Positions 8,848 to 21,900 of a stretch of 64,000 nt of DNA are shown here, piece after piece. The notes beneath the pieces were generated by a model. It saw only the letters and a program-made list of their open reading frames with translations. It was not told the DNA's origin and ran no database searches. Within the stretch, counting starts at the first letter, position 1. Each line of letters starts with the position of its first letter. The stretch is taken from contig VLTN01000088.1 of NCBI GenBank assembly GCA_008330645.1, positions 24,269 through 88,268 on the forward strand, written 5' to 3'. This DNA is from Cafeteria roenbergensis. Taxonomy: Eukaryota; Sar; Bigyra; Bicosoecida; Cafeteriaceae. Made by a program: the position numbers and the translations under genes.

Positions 8848-9926
8848 TCAAACCAGGGTTTGCGTTGCTGGCTTGGATCCCGGGAACCACACGGCGAGCG
8901 CTGCCCCCCTGAGGGACGCGGTGTCTCCCACCCACGCCCCCGGCACGGCCGGCACCACTGCTTGGGCAAGGTGCCGCCGCCGCGACGTCGTCGTGTACAG
9001 CGGCAGCGTCACCGACTCGGCGTCTGACCCGTCGCTGTGGTCGAGCGACCACTGCACTTCCACAGTGCCCAGCCCGAGGGCAGAGGCCGACTCCGACGGC
9101 GTGGCAGCCCCCCGGTCGGCCGACCATGCGAACCCTTCCGCTGCCAGCCCCGCCAGCAGGAGCCGGTGGCGGCGACCACCACTCCGCGGCTGCGACGATG
9201 GGTCGGCTGCGGGGTGTCGGACGGCCAGCTTGAGGGACGCCAGAGGGCAGCCGAGCGAAGCAGCGGTGATCTGCCGCAGCCCCTGCAACACGGCTTCAGG
9301 CTGCACCAGCCCTCCCAGCCACAGGGCAGGCCGCCCGCCAGTGGCACTGCCGCCGCCGCCGCCGGTGCTGCTGCCGCTGCTGGCTGCACCTCCCACCAGT
9401 GAGGCCGCGCCCCCCGCTGCCGTGATGTCCGCCTGATGGGCGCAGCGCTGCACAAGCCACGTCAGCAGCGTGTGGGGCGACGCCGCCGCCTCCGCCGGGG
9501 CGTTGGCCGTGGCCGCCCACGCCGGCGGGCAGGTTCCGGCGCGAAGGCTCACGCACTCCGACTCGGTCTCCGACGTCAGCACGCTCTGCCCGCTGGCCCA
9601 GGCTCCACACTCTTGCAGCCGGCGCTGCAGCGCCCGGGCGGCGGTCAGGGCCCCGTCCGCCTCGGAAGCCAGCGCCCGCCGCAGAGGCTCCAGCTCTTCG
9701 ACAGCATCGCCGGCGCCAGGGGGGCCGGCGGATTTGGCGGCCGACACGGCAGCGGCGAGGGAGTCCACAGCTTCCGCCAGCGACCCGGCATGACGGGAGG
9801 CCACAGCAGCCATCACGACCCTGTCAGCGGCTCTGCCAAGCCCAGTCGCAGCCACAAACGTCCCCTTCGCGACACTTTCGCTCGCGTCGGCAGCGCCGTC
9901 AGCTCCCGCCGAGGCGGCGCCACCAG

Positions 9927-9978
<52 letters not shown>

Positions 9979-12900
9979 GCCAGTTGCAGTTGCAGTTGCA
10001 GTTGCAGATGATTCGACTGCGGAGTCTGCCCGCCACTCCGCCTCGAGCTGGGCCCAGCAGCGTAGCGCCTCTTGCCCTCGCTCCGCCTGTACCCTAACCC
10101 CAGCGCCTGCCGGGAGACCGAGGAGGGCGGGGCCCCCCGCGCCGGGCTGGGAGAGGGCCTTTGCGGCCCAGGCCCCCAGCGAAACCGCTGTCCGCGACGT
10201 CGTCGGGGCCGGTGCCGGCAGAGCCGCAGCGCCAGTGGCGTCCGGCCGGAGCGACATGCTGAACCCCTCCGCCAGCACCCCCGGCTGCAGCACCCGCGAC
10301 AGCACGGCCGCCACCACGTGCCTGTCGGTGGCCGTGGACACCCTGGCGCCGAACACCGCCGTGACCAGCGTCCCGACGAGAGTGGCCCAGGGAATGGACC
10401 CGGCGGAGATGTGCTCGCGACAGCCCAATGACGCCGAAGTGGCAGAGCCAGCAGAGCCACTTCGTCCAGTGACCCAGGGCGACGCGGCGCCCGCGGCACG
10501 CTTCACGATGGCTGCGGCCAGAGACAGCGCCGCTGCAACGTCCGGCGCCCCAAACTCGTACTTGGACGAGAAGCCAATTGGCGCGAGGCGTGCCCTCTCC
10601 TCCAGCACGGCGTGGGCCCACGTGACCGCCAGCGTCACTCGGGACAGTTCTTGCGGCAGAGCCTCTTCGAGGTGCTCCGGCTCTGCCGCTGAGAGTGCCC
10701 TTGCAAACGCGTGCTGCAAGCCCGGCTCAGGCTCAAGGACCAACACCCGTGATGCCGCCATGACCGACGCCGGCAGAGCCACGGATCCGTCCGGCAGGAT
10801 GCTGGTTGTGATCCAGAGGCGCGACGCGGCCAGGGCCGGGCTGTGGCCAGCGTCCTCGGCCAGACGTCGGACGCGCTTGACGAGGCCCGCGATCCAGGCC
10901 GCGTCGAGGTGTCCGTTGCGCAGGAGCACCCAGGAGGGGCGCGCGTCTCTCGCCGCCTTGAGCGACGCTGCCTCGGCCTGGCGACGCACCCGCACGTCGC
11001 CCAACGCAAAGTCGCTCAGCCGAATGCCCAGCCTGTCGGCAGAGCGAACGACGTCGCGGCCCGGGTCGCGGCCGGCCGCAGCGGCGACCACCACCGGGGT
11101 TGCGATCGACGAAACGGCGAGCGCGGTTTCGCCGACAAAGTGCTTCAGCGCGTCCTCGGGCGAGGCTCCGCCGCTCGGCGGAGCGTCGCCCTCCAACGCA
11201 CCGTCGGCGGTTTCGCCGGTGGTGGTCGACGTCGACCGCGCCGACGTCTTGAAGGATCCGGCCGCCAGCGCCTGCGCCGCGAACTGTTTGAGGAGTCGCT
11301 CAGTTGCGGACGGAGCCACGGCCGCGGCGACGATTGCACAGCGGACGATAGCCGCCGGCGTGCCCCCGCCGCCCGACGCCTCAGCCACCAGGCGCACCCA
11401 CGCGCTGGGAAGGCCAGTCTCTTCGTCCAACTCGCCATCAGCTGACGTCACGGCAGCATCGCCATCGGCATCGGCATCGGCATCGGCATCGGCATCGGCA
11501 GTTGCAGTTGCAGTTTCACTGACTCCGGGGAGCGACACGCAACGGTCCTTTGCGGCGGCGGCGCGCCAGGCCGCGGGGTGCTCTGCCACGCTCGACGCCA
11601 GCTCTTCAAAGGCTCGGCCTGGCAGAGCCGCAGCTGCGGCGAGTCGATCGAGCTCTGCCGGCGACAGCAGGCCGCCCAGAGCCTTGGTGGCGGCAGCGCC
11701 CATGGACGCCGACGGCGGGAGCGTGGGCGCGGCCCCGTCGTGAAGTGTGCGCAGCTCTGCCGACGTCGGCCACTGGCTCGCGCCCTGCCCACCCGAAACC
11801 GCAGCCGCAATTGTAGTTGCACTTGACGACGACGATGACGACATTGCGTCAGCTGACTCCGCCTCCACGCTCGCCCTCACGGCTGCGAGGCGCGATCCGA
11901 GGGCTAGGGCGTGAACCTGGAGGGATCCGGCGGTTTCGACGTCGCAGAGGGCTTGGAGGATCGCGGAGGCAAGGCCTGCCGCGTCAGCTGACCGCAGTGC
12001 AGAGCCGGCTGGCGACAGCACTTCGTGACCACCAGCTGAGGTTGAAGTTGCAGTTGCAGTTGCAGTTGATGCGGGGCTTGCCGGCGGGGGTGGCGCTGCG
12101 TCGAGCACGCGTGCCATGAGCTGTAGGAACTGTGAAAGAGCCGGCGCGTAGGGGCCGGTGCGGGAGCGGGCGAGGGCTTCGAGGGCCAGGAAGCCCCTGG
12201 CTGCGCATCGGGATGCCACCCTGTAGACGGCTGACGCGGTTTCTGCCCGTTCCAGCGCTGCTTCCGCCGCGGCGGCCTGAGAGCGCACCAGCTCTGCCTC
12301 CGTCTGAAGCACCTGCAGCTGTTTCACGGCCGCGTCGTCATCCAGAAGGGCCCCCGCGCCCGCTGCCAGCTGTTCCAGCAGTCCCCCCTCAAGCTCACGC
12401 AGCCGCGCGGCGGACAGCGACTTGGAGGCTGTGGCGGCGGCTTTGGCGGCTTGCACGTCAGGGCACCTCGCCGTGAGAATTGAGTCAAGGCACCGATCCT
12501 CGAGTGATTCCGGAGTGACGCCGAAGTCGACCACGGCCAGTCGCGACAGAGCCGCGGCGGAAAAGCTGGCAGAGCCGTCGCTGCAGACGAGCACCAGCTG
12601 AAAGCCCGGCGACAGGTCGACGTCGGCGTCGGCGATGCGTACGACGCTTCGGCCGCCGATGCGTCTGACGTCACCGGACAGCACCGGGAACAGCATCGGG
12701 TCGATCCCGCCCGACGTCGCCCCGGTGGAAGGATCCACAGTCACGGATTCGACGTCTTTGATCACCAGCGCCGTGCCGAAGCGCATGGCCGACGTCAGCG
12801 CCTTGGTGAAGCCAGGGTCCTCCTGGGTGATCACTGCAACCGACCCGCCGGCAGAGCCGCGCGACGACGTCGACGAGGACGACGTCGGTCCAGCAAGCGC

Positions 12901-15900
12901 AACCGGCCGGCCACCGCCAGCACCGGCACCGGCACCGGCGCCTCCGGCGGCAAGCGCCCCCCCGCGCCGGAACACGGCTAGGAGCCACCGCTCAGCCGTG
13001 CCCGCCGGGTCGAGTACCAGCGGGAAGCGGCTAGCCCTCGCCAGGGCCGCGGCGTTCTCTACAGAGAGTGTGTCGGAGGGCAGGCCGAGCTCTGACCACT
13101 GCTGGCTCACCCGTGCGTCCACCATGGCAGCCGCCGGCGAGAGGTCTTCGGTGCATCGCACCCCCAGCCGCGTGGCGGCGTCGAGGCAATCCTCCCAGAA
13201 CACGGCGCGGGTGCGGAAGTCGAGCCTCGCCGTATAGGTGACAAACGCCGCCGCGAGGGCGGCATCGCCGGCCAGGCTGCCCATGGCTTCTCGGAAGCCA
13301 GACTGGGACTCTGTCCAGCGTGCCTGTTCGCTGCGCAAGCCATCGATGAGCCCTCGCGACCGCTCCACCCGCACGCTGACGTCGCTCATTTCGGTCTTGA
13401 GCGACTCCGCCTCGCGAATGAGAGACGCGTACTCCGCCTTGAGCGACTCGATGGCCGCCTCCTGCTCCGCCAGGCCCGCGCCCGTGGCAGCAGCCTCCTC
13501 CCGCAACGTCGCCGCCTGGTCCTCCAGCTCTGCCAGGCGTTCACGAAGTGGCTCTACCTTGGTGAGGATGTCGGCGAACCGCACCTGCGACTCGAGCCAG
13601 AGGAAGAGGGGTCCGCACGCGCCGTAGGCCTGCTCCACGCGCTCCTGGGAGAGACCCGGCGTCGCCAGGACGGCTCTGGCGGTGGCCAGCTGGTCGGCCG
13701 TCATTGTGTCAGGGGAGAAGTTGACCACTGTCGTGATGAACGTCGTTGCGGCCACAGCGCGGGTAATGTCCTCCCAGGCCAATCTCTTGCCGGTGCCGGC
13801 ACCACCACCACTACCGCCAGCGGCACCGGCACCGGCACCACCGTCGCCTGCGCCCACCACGCCGACCACGCCCTGCAGCACCAGCCTGACCACCTCAGGG
13901 GGCTTGCGGAGGCGGCGCAGGTTGCTCAGGTCCCGGCTGTTGATTGCGCCGACGGCCGCCTTGGCCGCCCGCAGCAGCGGCTCTACCTCGCTAAGCTCGC
14001 CTTCAACGGCTTCCTTGCTCTCGGCGGTTTCGCGCTCCCGCGCCTCGAGCGTGAGCGACACTTTTTCAAGCGCGTCGCGTTGTGTTTCGGCCGTGCGCTG
14101 GTCTTCAACCAGCTGCGCGAGCTTGTCCGCAGCGCGTCGCTCACGGTCCTTGAGCTCCGCACCTTGGGTGGCAAGGGTCACTTGGAGCTGCGAAACCGCC
14201 TCCGCCGCCTCGTCCAGCTTAGCCAGGCCCTGAGCGACGTGGCGGTGCTCCTCCTCGAGCCGGGAGCGTTGCTCCTCCAGCAGCCAGCGAAACTGTTTCG
14301 CAAGCTCCAGTGCGTCGCGCGGCGAAACCGGACGAAGGCTGCTGGCTCTGCCGCGCGCAGCCGCTGCCATGGCGGCCCGCGCAGCCTCGTGAAGCGCCAG
14401 CAGCAGAGCCAACACCGCCTCACGACCCGTGGGTCCGGACAGGGCCAGCGACGAAACCGCCGCCGCAATGGCGGAACGTTCCGCCGCCGTGCCCGCATGC
14501 CTGAACACAGCGTCCGACGCAAGACCTTGGTCGATCGCACCGCCGCCACCGGCGGCAGCGCCGTATGATGATGACGAGGAGGAGGAGGAGGAGGAGGAGG
14601 ACGACGACGATGTTGGTCCAGCCGATGCCGGCGATGCGCCGGTGATGGGGGGCCCGTCGACGCCCACCGCCCGGGCCCATGCCGCAGCCTCGAGGCAGCG
14701 AGGGCCGAGTGTGTCGGCCGGCTGTGAGGCATAGGCGTCGTCGGCTTCGACGTCAACGGGCTGCAGCCAGTCCGCCAGAATCTGCGCCACAGTGGCCGGG
14801 GCCCAGTCACCCAGCCAGTCCACCACGCAGCGGTTGAACAGGGCCGGGGACGTGGCCGCCTTGGCGGCCAGAGACTCGCCAGAGTTGGAGGAGGCGCTCG
14901 CGGAACTATCGGGCGGATTCATCGTGAATACGACGTGCAGGTTTGCGCGAACTCTGGCGTGAATCCAGTCCCAAACCTCCGAGTCGTCGCCCTCCGACTC
15001 GCCCGGCAGAGCCATCCCCTCGGCAGCCGCGGCGCCCCTTGCGTCCGTCACGATGGCGGAGGCGGCCTCGCCGTTGAACAGGCCGGGGACCTCCCCGCTG
15101 GCGAGAAGTGAGTTCATTCGCTCGAGGAACGCCGACGAAACAGCCCCGCCCTCCTCGAACACAAACACAAGACGCTCCCCGCCCACGCTCGCGCGGCGGA
15201 TGAGCGACCTCAGGTCCTCCTCAAAGTCGCTCACCGTGTAGCGACGCGCCGCCGTCAGCCGGAACAGCGACATCCCGGCCAGCCACGCGCACACCCGCGC
15301 CGCCAGCGACTTGCCGGCGCCCGGCGCCCCGATGAGCAGCAGGTGGCCCCCTGGCTGCGCCAGCACGCGCGACGCCCGCAGCGCGTGGCGCAGGAGCATG
15401 TCCGTCGCCACGATGGCGGCGGCGTCGTCTGAGGCGGCCTCCTCCTCACCAAAGACGCGAAGCCGCGCGGCCAGGTGCCGCCGGAGCGCGGTTTCGCCGC
15501 ACGGCTCGTAGGCGGTGCCGCCGGACAGCCAGCTCGAGAAGAGCAGCGGCTCGCCGCTTTGGAGCGACGCGGCAGAGCCCGGGAAGGCAGAGCACACTTC
15601 GTCAAGGATGCTCTGCTCACACCACAGGCGGTCCTCCGGCTCTACCAGGCGATCGGCGAAGAGACGGAGTCCCTCGTGCGCGAGCAGTTTCGCCAGGATA
15701 GTGGTGGCTTCAGCGCCGCCGCCGCCGCCGCCTGATGTGAGACCAGACGTGAGTCCTGCGTGGAGCGCCCTGCACCAGCGCGAGAGCTCTCGCGGGCTGT
15801 ACACGTAATGCGCCTGCTGTTCCGGCAGGAACTTCTGGCGGTTTCGCGCGTAGACCGCCACCATTGCGGCCGTGGCTGCAGCGGCGGCGGCCCCCCCGGC

Positions 15901-18900
15901 GAGTGCGGGGTGTGGCCTGAGGAGGGCCCTGTTGAAGGCCCCGTAGATCCTGGTGAGAGACGCCTCGGAGGGAAAGTCCACGAAGAGCACGGGTGCGTGG
16001 CGGAGGAACCGAGGTGGCAGCGGGTGCCGCCCGGGGTCGGTGGGCGGGTTGCATGCGGCGACGAACTTGATCTGCGAGACGCGGACCCACTGTCCCTTGC
16101 CAGGGCGCCAGAACCCGCCGTGCTCGACGATGAGGCGGAGGAGGGCGATGGCGGTCTGGGTGCCGTAGGCGTCGGGCGCGGGGAGGTTTACCTCGTCGCA
16201 CAGCACCACGAGGGTGAAACCCTCCCGCGCCGGGCGGAGCTCTACCCCGCGGGACGTCGACGCGTAGACGCAGTGCTGCTCCAGAAAGCGGATGAGCGAC
16301 TCTGGCAGCGTGCCGCTGCTAAAGTTGAGCGTTGCCAGGGTGAACCCCGGTGTCGCTGAGAGCACCGCCTGGAGGGTCATAGTTTTTCCGCTCCCGGGGG
16401 GGCCGCACAGCACCGCTGGCTGGCCGGACGCTAGCCAGGAGCGCACCACCGCCTCGTTCCGGATTGTGTCCACGGTGGAAATGACGCTGCCGCCGTCCGT
16501 CACAGCGTGCAGCTCAACCTCGGGCTCTGCCGCCGACGGCGCGAGCCACTGCTGCCAGCCGCCCGCGGCGTCGGCGCGGCCGTCGAGTCCCCGGCGCACC
16601 ACGGGTCGCCAGCTGGTCAGGCAGTGCCTGGCGTCAGCTGACGCGCGGTCGCTGCCAAACACGCCGCCCGCCGCTGCTGCTGCTGCATCAGCATCGGCAT
16701 CGGCTTCGGCTTGGGCCGCGGCCGCGGCTGCGCTGCGCGTGGTGGCCCGGGTGGCTCTGCCGGCAGTCGCGGCCGGGGCGGCAGCAGCGGTCAGCTCTGC
16801 CGGGAGGAGGTCTGGGTCCACCTGCCTGGCCAGCCACCCTGACATGGCCGACCGCCGCTCCGTATCACAGGCGCTGCATGCACCCCACAGGAGCGACATG
16901 ACCGCCCAGCGACCAGCAAAGGACAGGGCCTCGTCCGTCGTCAGCGGGGCCGCCCCAGGATACGCCGCCGCGAAACCGGAGAGTGTTGCGCATCCCTGGC
17001 GTAGCAGGCCCTCCACCTGCGTCGCCACAAGGCCCGGTGATGCCTCCATGATGGGGGATCCGTTGGACCGCACCCAGTCCACGCAAGCCTGCAACAGGCA
17101 CGTGTCAGCTGATCCCGGCTCTGCTGGGTCGCTGGCCTGGGCAGAGCCAGCCGCGGGCGCCTGCGCAGGCGCCAGATGGTGCGACGCCGGCCCCCCGCCC
17201 AGCAGCACCAGCTCAAATGCCTCGGCAACGGCTTCGGCGAGGGCTGGGCTGAGCCCTGCCACTTCCGGAATGCCCGCTGACTTGCCGGTGATGGCGGCCG
17301 CAGCACCTGCAGTTGCAGTTGCAGTTGCAGTTGCACCTCCCTCACTCGAGGATGGTGGTCCGTCAGCCGACCCCTGCGTGGCCGGTGACGTTTTTGACGC
17401 CGACGCTGACGGCGAGAGTCCGCCCCGAATGCCTGCGAGAAGCGTTCGCATGCGCATCGTCGGCGTGACGATGCCGCCCGCCATCCACACCATGCCGCAG
17501 CGCGAAACCGTGGCTGGCGTCGCGTGCCGCAGGGAGTCCACCTCAAAGACGATGTGCATTCCCGGCGGCAGCGGCAGCCGCTCGCCTGAGGGCAGCGACA
17601 GGATCCTGTTGTCGTCGAGCAGGGAGTTGAGGCTCTCCGCCCACTCGGGGTCCACGTCACCGTCGAACACCAGCCAGCGTCGGGGCGCGGCGTTGGGCAC
17701 CGACGCCGCCGCCGCCGCCGCTCCTCCTGAGGCTGCTGAGGCGGCGTCGGTGGAATGTTTGGCCGACGCAGCGCCAGCCGCGGCTGCGGCGGCCGCTGCC
17801 TCGTCCGCCTGCCGCAAGAGAGCCGGTACGACGCCGTCGCGCCACTCGCCAGTGACCCCGTCGACGCTGCCGATCAAATCGGCCTTGGAAAGCGTCTTGG
17901 CGTCAATCACCCACGGGTCAGCAACTGCAACCGCAACTCCAGCCTGGCCACCGGCACGAGAGTCAGCAGCTGACGCGGCGAGTCGGTTGAGGGCCCCAGC
18001 CAGGACCCTCCACGTGGTGGTCTTGCCGCAGCCGGCGTCTCCCAGCAGCATCACTCCGTGGCGCAGCTGCATGACGGTCCACAGCTGCACGCACTTGTTC
18101 ACGGTGTCAGCTGACACCGTCAGCGACGCGGCGGAAAGTTCCGCCGAAACCGCCTCGCGCAGGCCTGCGCTCGTGACCGTGTCGGCTGTATGCCCCGGGA
18201 ACGCCGACGCCAGCAGGCGGCGGAACATTTCGCTGTCGCGGCTGACGAGGATGGGCATCAGCGAATCCACCACAGCGCGCACAAGAGTTGCCTGCTCAGC
18301 GGCTTCGCCGTCCAGAGCCTTGCTAGACGCTGCCGCTGCATCGCCGCCTCCGCCGCCGCCGCCGCCGCCTTGTTCATCAATCGCCGCGGCGGTTTCGCGG
18401 CGGAGCCTCCCTGCGGCGACGATGACGCCCTTCATGGCTCGCAGTCCCCAGTCGTAGTGAGACTGCACGGAGAGCTGGTTGTGAGCGAGCTCGAAGAGAG
18501 TCACCAGCTGCCCGGCCAGGGCCACCGCGGAGCGGAAGCCGTTGGAGAAGAGGGTCACTGAGGCAATCAGGGCCCTGTCAGGCCGCATCATGGCGACGGG
18601 GCGGAAGAGGGCCTTGAGGTTGTCGGGCAGCTCGCGCCGCCCGGCGTACCCGGGGTTCATCGTCACGAAGAGACCCACAGAGGATTGCAGCGGCACTGTT
18701 CGTTCCATCACCGCCACGGACGCCTGGCCGGCGTGCTGCGCGTGCTGGATGCCCGAGATGAGCTGCGAAACCGCTGAAAGTGTCTCGGCCTCGAGACGGT
18801 TGAACTCGTCAAAGCAGCCAAACGCACCCGACGCGCAGAGACCAGCGAGCAGTCGCGCCATGGATGACGTGTCAAACGCGCCGTCGCAGTTGAAGACCAA

Positions 18901-21900
18901 CACCAGCCGGCCCAACGCTGCGCCGAGAGCCTTGACAGACTCCGTCTTGCCCGTCCCCGCCGGGCCGAACGGGCTGCCGCCGAGGCGCAGCTGACATGCC
19001 TGCATCAGAGCGAAGTAGCAACGCTCCGTCAGAGGCGTCACAACAAGCACCTCCGGGGAGCCCACCCACTCCCAGCCGTGATTGGCGGTTGATGGGCCCA
19101 TGTGCACCTCCATCGCCACGGGGCCCCCGCCGCCCCCCGCCGCTCCCGCCGCCTTGGAAGCATCAGCTGCCCAGCGGTAACGCATCTTGGATTGCCACTC
19201 GAACTCCAAAGCGGAAGGATTCGCTGCCCGCTCAAGCAGAGCCACTTCGACGTCGCGCTGGTGAGTCGACTCCGTGATGAGAGTCTCCAGCTTGGCTCTG
19301 CCAACCGACGAAGTGGCTCTGCCGGCCAGGCCAGCCAGAACGTCGAGGCGGTTTGTCGTTGCACGCGAGAGAGCGGAGAGCCCGGCAGAGCCGTTGCCGC
19401 TGCCGCTGCCGCTGCCGCTGCCGTCGGCAGAAACCGCCGCGTCTGACGTGCCTGCAGTACGACCGCTCTTGCCTTGGATGTCCGTTGCAGCCGAAACCGC
19501 CAGCTCTGCCGCCACAGCCCATGCCGCGCAGGCTGCCACGTGGACTGCCTGGGTGGGCGCCGCTGCCAGCCATGCAGCCGTGGCCTCAAGCTCTGCATCG
19601 GCCACAGCGTGGCTGGAACCGCCACCGCCACCGCCATCGCCACCGCTGCTATTTCCGGCAGCGCCGCCGGACGTCGACGCCGACGTCGGCGCGAAGAGAC
19701 CCGCCGGCACGGCGTTGAAGGCTCCCCACGTGAGCTGTGCCAGTGAGCCCCGCATCGTCTGCTCGAGTGACGCGAGCCAGACGTGGGGCGCTGATGCTTC
19801 CGTGACCGCTCCCGCGACCAGTGGCAGGGTTTCGCCTTGTGGCGACGTCAGCACGGTCACGGTCGTGGGCCCAACGTCGGCACCGGGCGCGGCGAGTGCG
19901 GTGGCGTCGGCGGTTTCGCCGTCGGGATGAGAAGCAGATGCCCCAGCGACCCCGGTGAACATTCTTGGAAGGTGCCGCTGGAGCCTCGCCGGCCGGCACC
20001 CGGACGAGATGACGTCCAACACGTCGTCGTCGCCTACGAAGAAGAGTCGCGGGAACGCCAGACGCTGCCGCTCCAGGTACTCCCCCAGGGCCGACTGCAA
20101 CCGCTGCTGTGCGTCAAGAAGACGCTCCAGCTTCCTGTCCAGAGCCTTGCTCCGTGTCAGACTCAGGGCCAGCGGGTTGCTCTGCACGCCCGCGCACAGA
20201 CCCAGAAACTCCCGGCTGACCTCGCGAAACCGCCGGGCTTCTCCTGGCAGAGCCGCGGCGACGTCTGAGCCCGACTCCGGGAACACAGCGGACAGGTGCA
20301 CCCACCGCCGCTGCACCTGCTGCCACAGGTCCAGCACCCGGGTCAGCTGACCGAGGGAGGTCTCCCAGGCCGTGGCCTCCTCCTGGAAGGGTTCGTAGTA
20401 GGGCGACCCCCGCATGCTTGCAAGGCCCGACCGGTGGTCTTCGAGGGCCCCGAGCAACTCCTCCCAGCCGCCGATGAGAGACACCGTGTTGCCCCGGAAC
20501 GGGACAAGCGTCAGCTGACGCGTCTCCCAGTCCGAGTTGACGTCCTTTAGGAAGGATTCAAGAACGGCTTCGCCGCCCGCCCGGCGAATCGCGTCTCGGC
20601 AGCGAGTGACCAGCGGGTGACCCGCCGTGCAGAGCCCCGGCGACTGGACCATCACCAGCGACGAAACCGTCATGGCCTCGAACCACTCTGCACCAAGCGC
20701 GTCACGAAGCTCGCGCGAAGTAAGACCAACATCGCTGGCAGAGCCCGCTGCGCCGCCGGCGTCTGAGACGCCAGCAGCCGAACCGGCGCCGGCACCGGCA
20801 CCAGCACCGGCACCGGCACCAGCGCCCCCAGCGGAACCAGCACCAGCGCCAGCATCGCCGCCAGCGGTGCCAAGGCTGCCGCCGGCAGTGCCGCGTACGG
20901 ATCGCGCCACCACCGCCACCGGAGCCAGCGCCTCCCAGTGTCGAGCGCGCAGCGCCGCCCCACGAAGCTGCGACAGCAGCGGCAGAGCCATGCGCTGCAG
21001 CTCTGCCAGGTACTGCACCAGCGCGTGGTGTGGCTCGTACTGTTGGACGTCGACGGAGCACCCGCGCGCCGACGCGATCAGCTGACCGAGCCGGTCGCGG
21101 GTTCGGCGCGGGTCGAACGCGCGCCACGGCACCTCGAACAGGGCATCGGCAGAGCTCCACAGCGGAGTCAGCTCTGCCCACACTTCGGACAGCTCTGCCA
21201 CCTGCTTCTCGAGCTCGTCCGACAGCTGTGCTGACGCGATGGCGGTGGCTTCTGCCTCTCGCGCTGCCGGAGAGAGCGCTGACAGGGCTGTGACGGCCTC
21301 GCGAGCGGCGCTTGACACGCTGATGACTTGCTTCAACTCCCCACGAAACCGCTCTAGGGTTGCACTTGCGTCGGCTGAGCGCGTCGTGCGCGAGTCTGGC
21401 TTCTCCGAGTCCCAAGCTGCCTCAACGGATCTGAGCTGTTCGGCGGTTTCGCTGACCCTGCGAGCAACGGCCTGCCCGAGCTTGCTTGCTGAGCGACGCA
21501 TCTCCTCTGAGCGACGCTTCGCGATCTGACGCACCACCTCGAGCTCGCCCTCGCAGCGGGCAATGATGGTCCTTAGGGTGTCGGGATCGGCAGAGCTGCC
21601 GCCGTCAGAAGATGCCTGGAGCTTCGCCCGACGAGCCGCCGCCGCCGCCGCAGCCGACGACGACGCCGACGACGACGACGCAGGCGACGACGACGCCGGT
21701 TGAGGAGGCGCTGCTGCTGCTGCCGCCGCCGCCGAGTCGGCGGTTTCATCGCCCGACGCAGCCGAAGACGAAGGGGCCCGCGACGAGCCAGCCGCGCGGC
21801 CGGGGCCTCCGGCAGAAACCGCCGCCGCGGCCTTGGCCAGGAGGCGACACTCCTCCTGCCAGCCGGGGGCCGATGACTGCGCCTCACGAACGGCTCTGAT

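Noticed and set aside
16292-18457. 721-codon plus-strand frame inside dynein
   Set aside because: Antisense of conserved AAA modules; no independent support.
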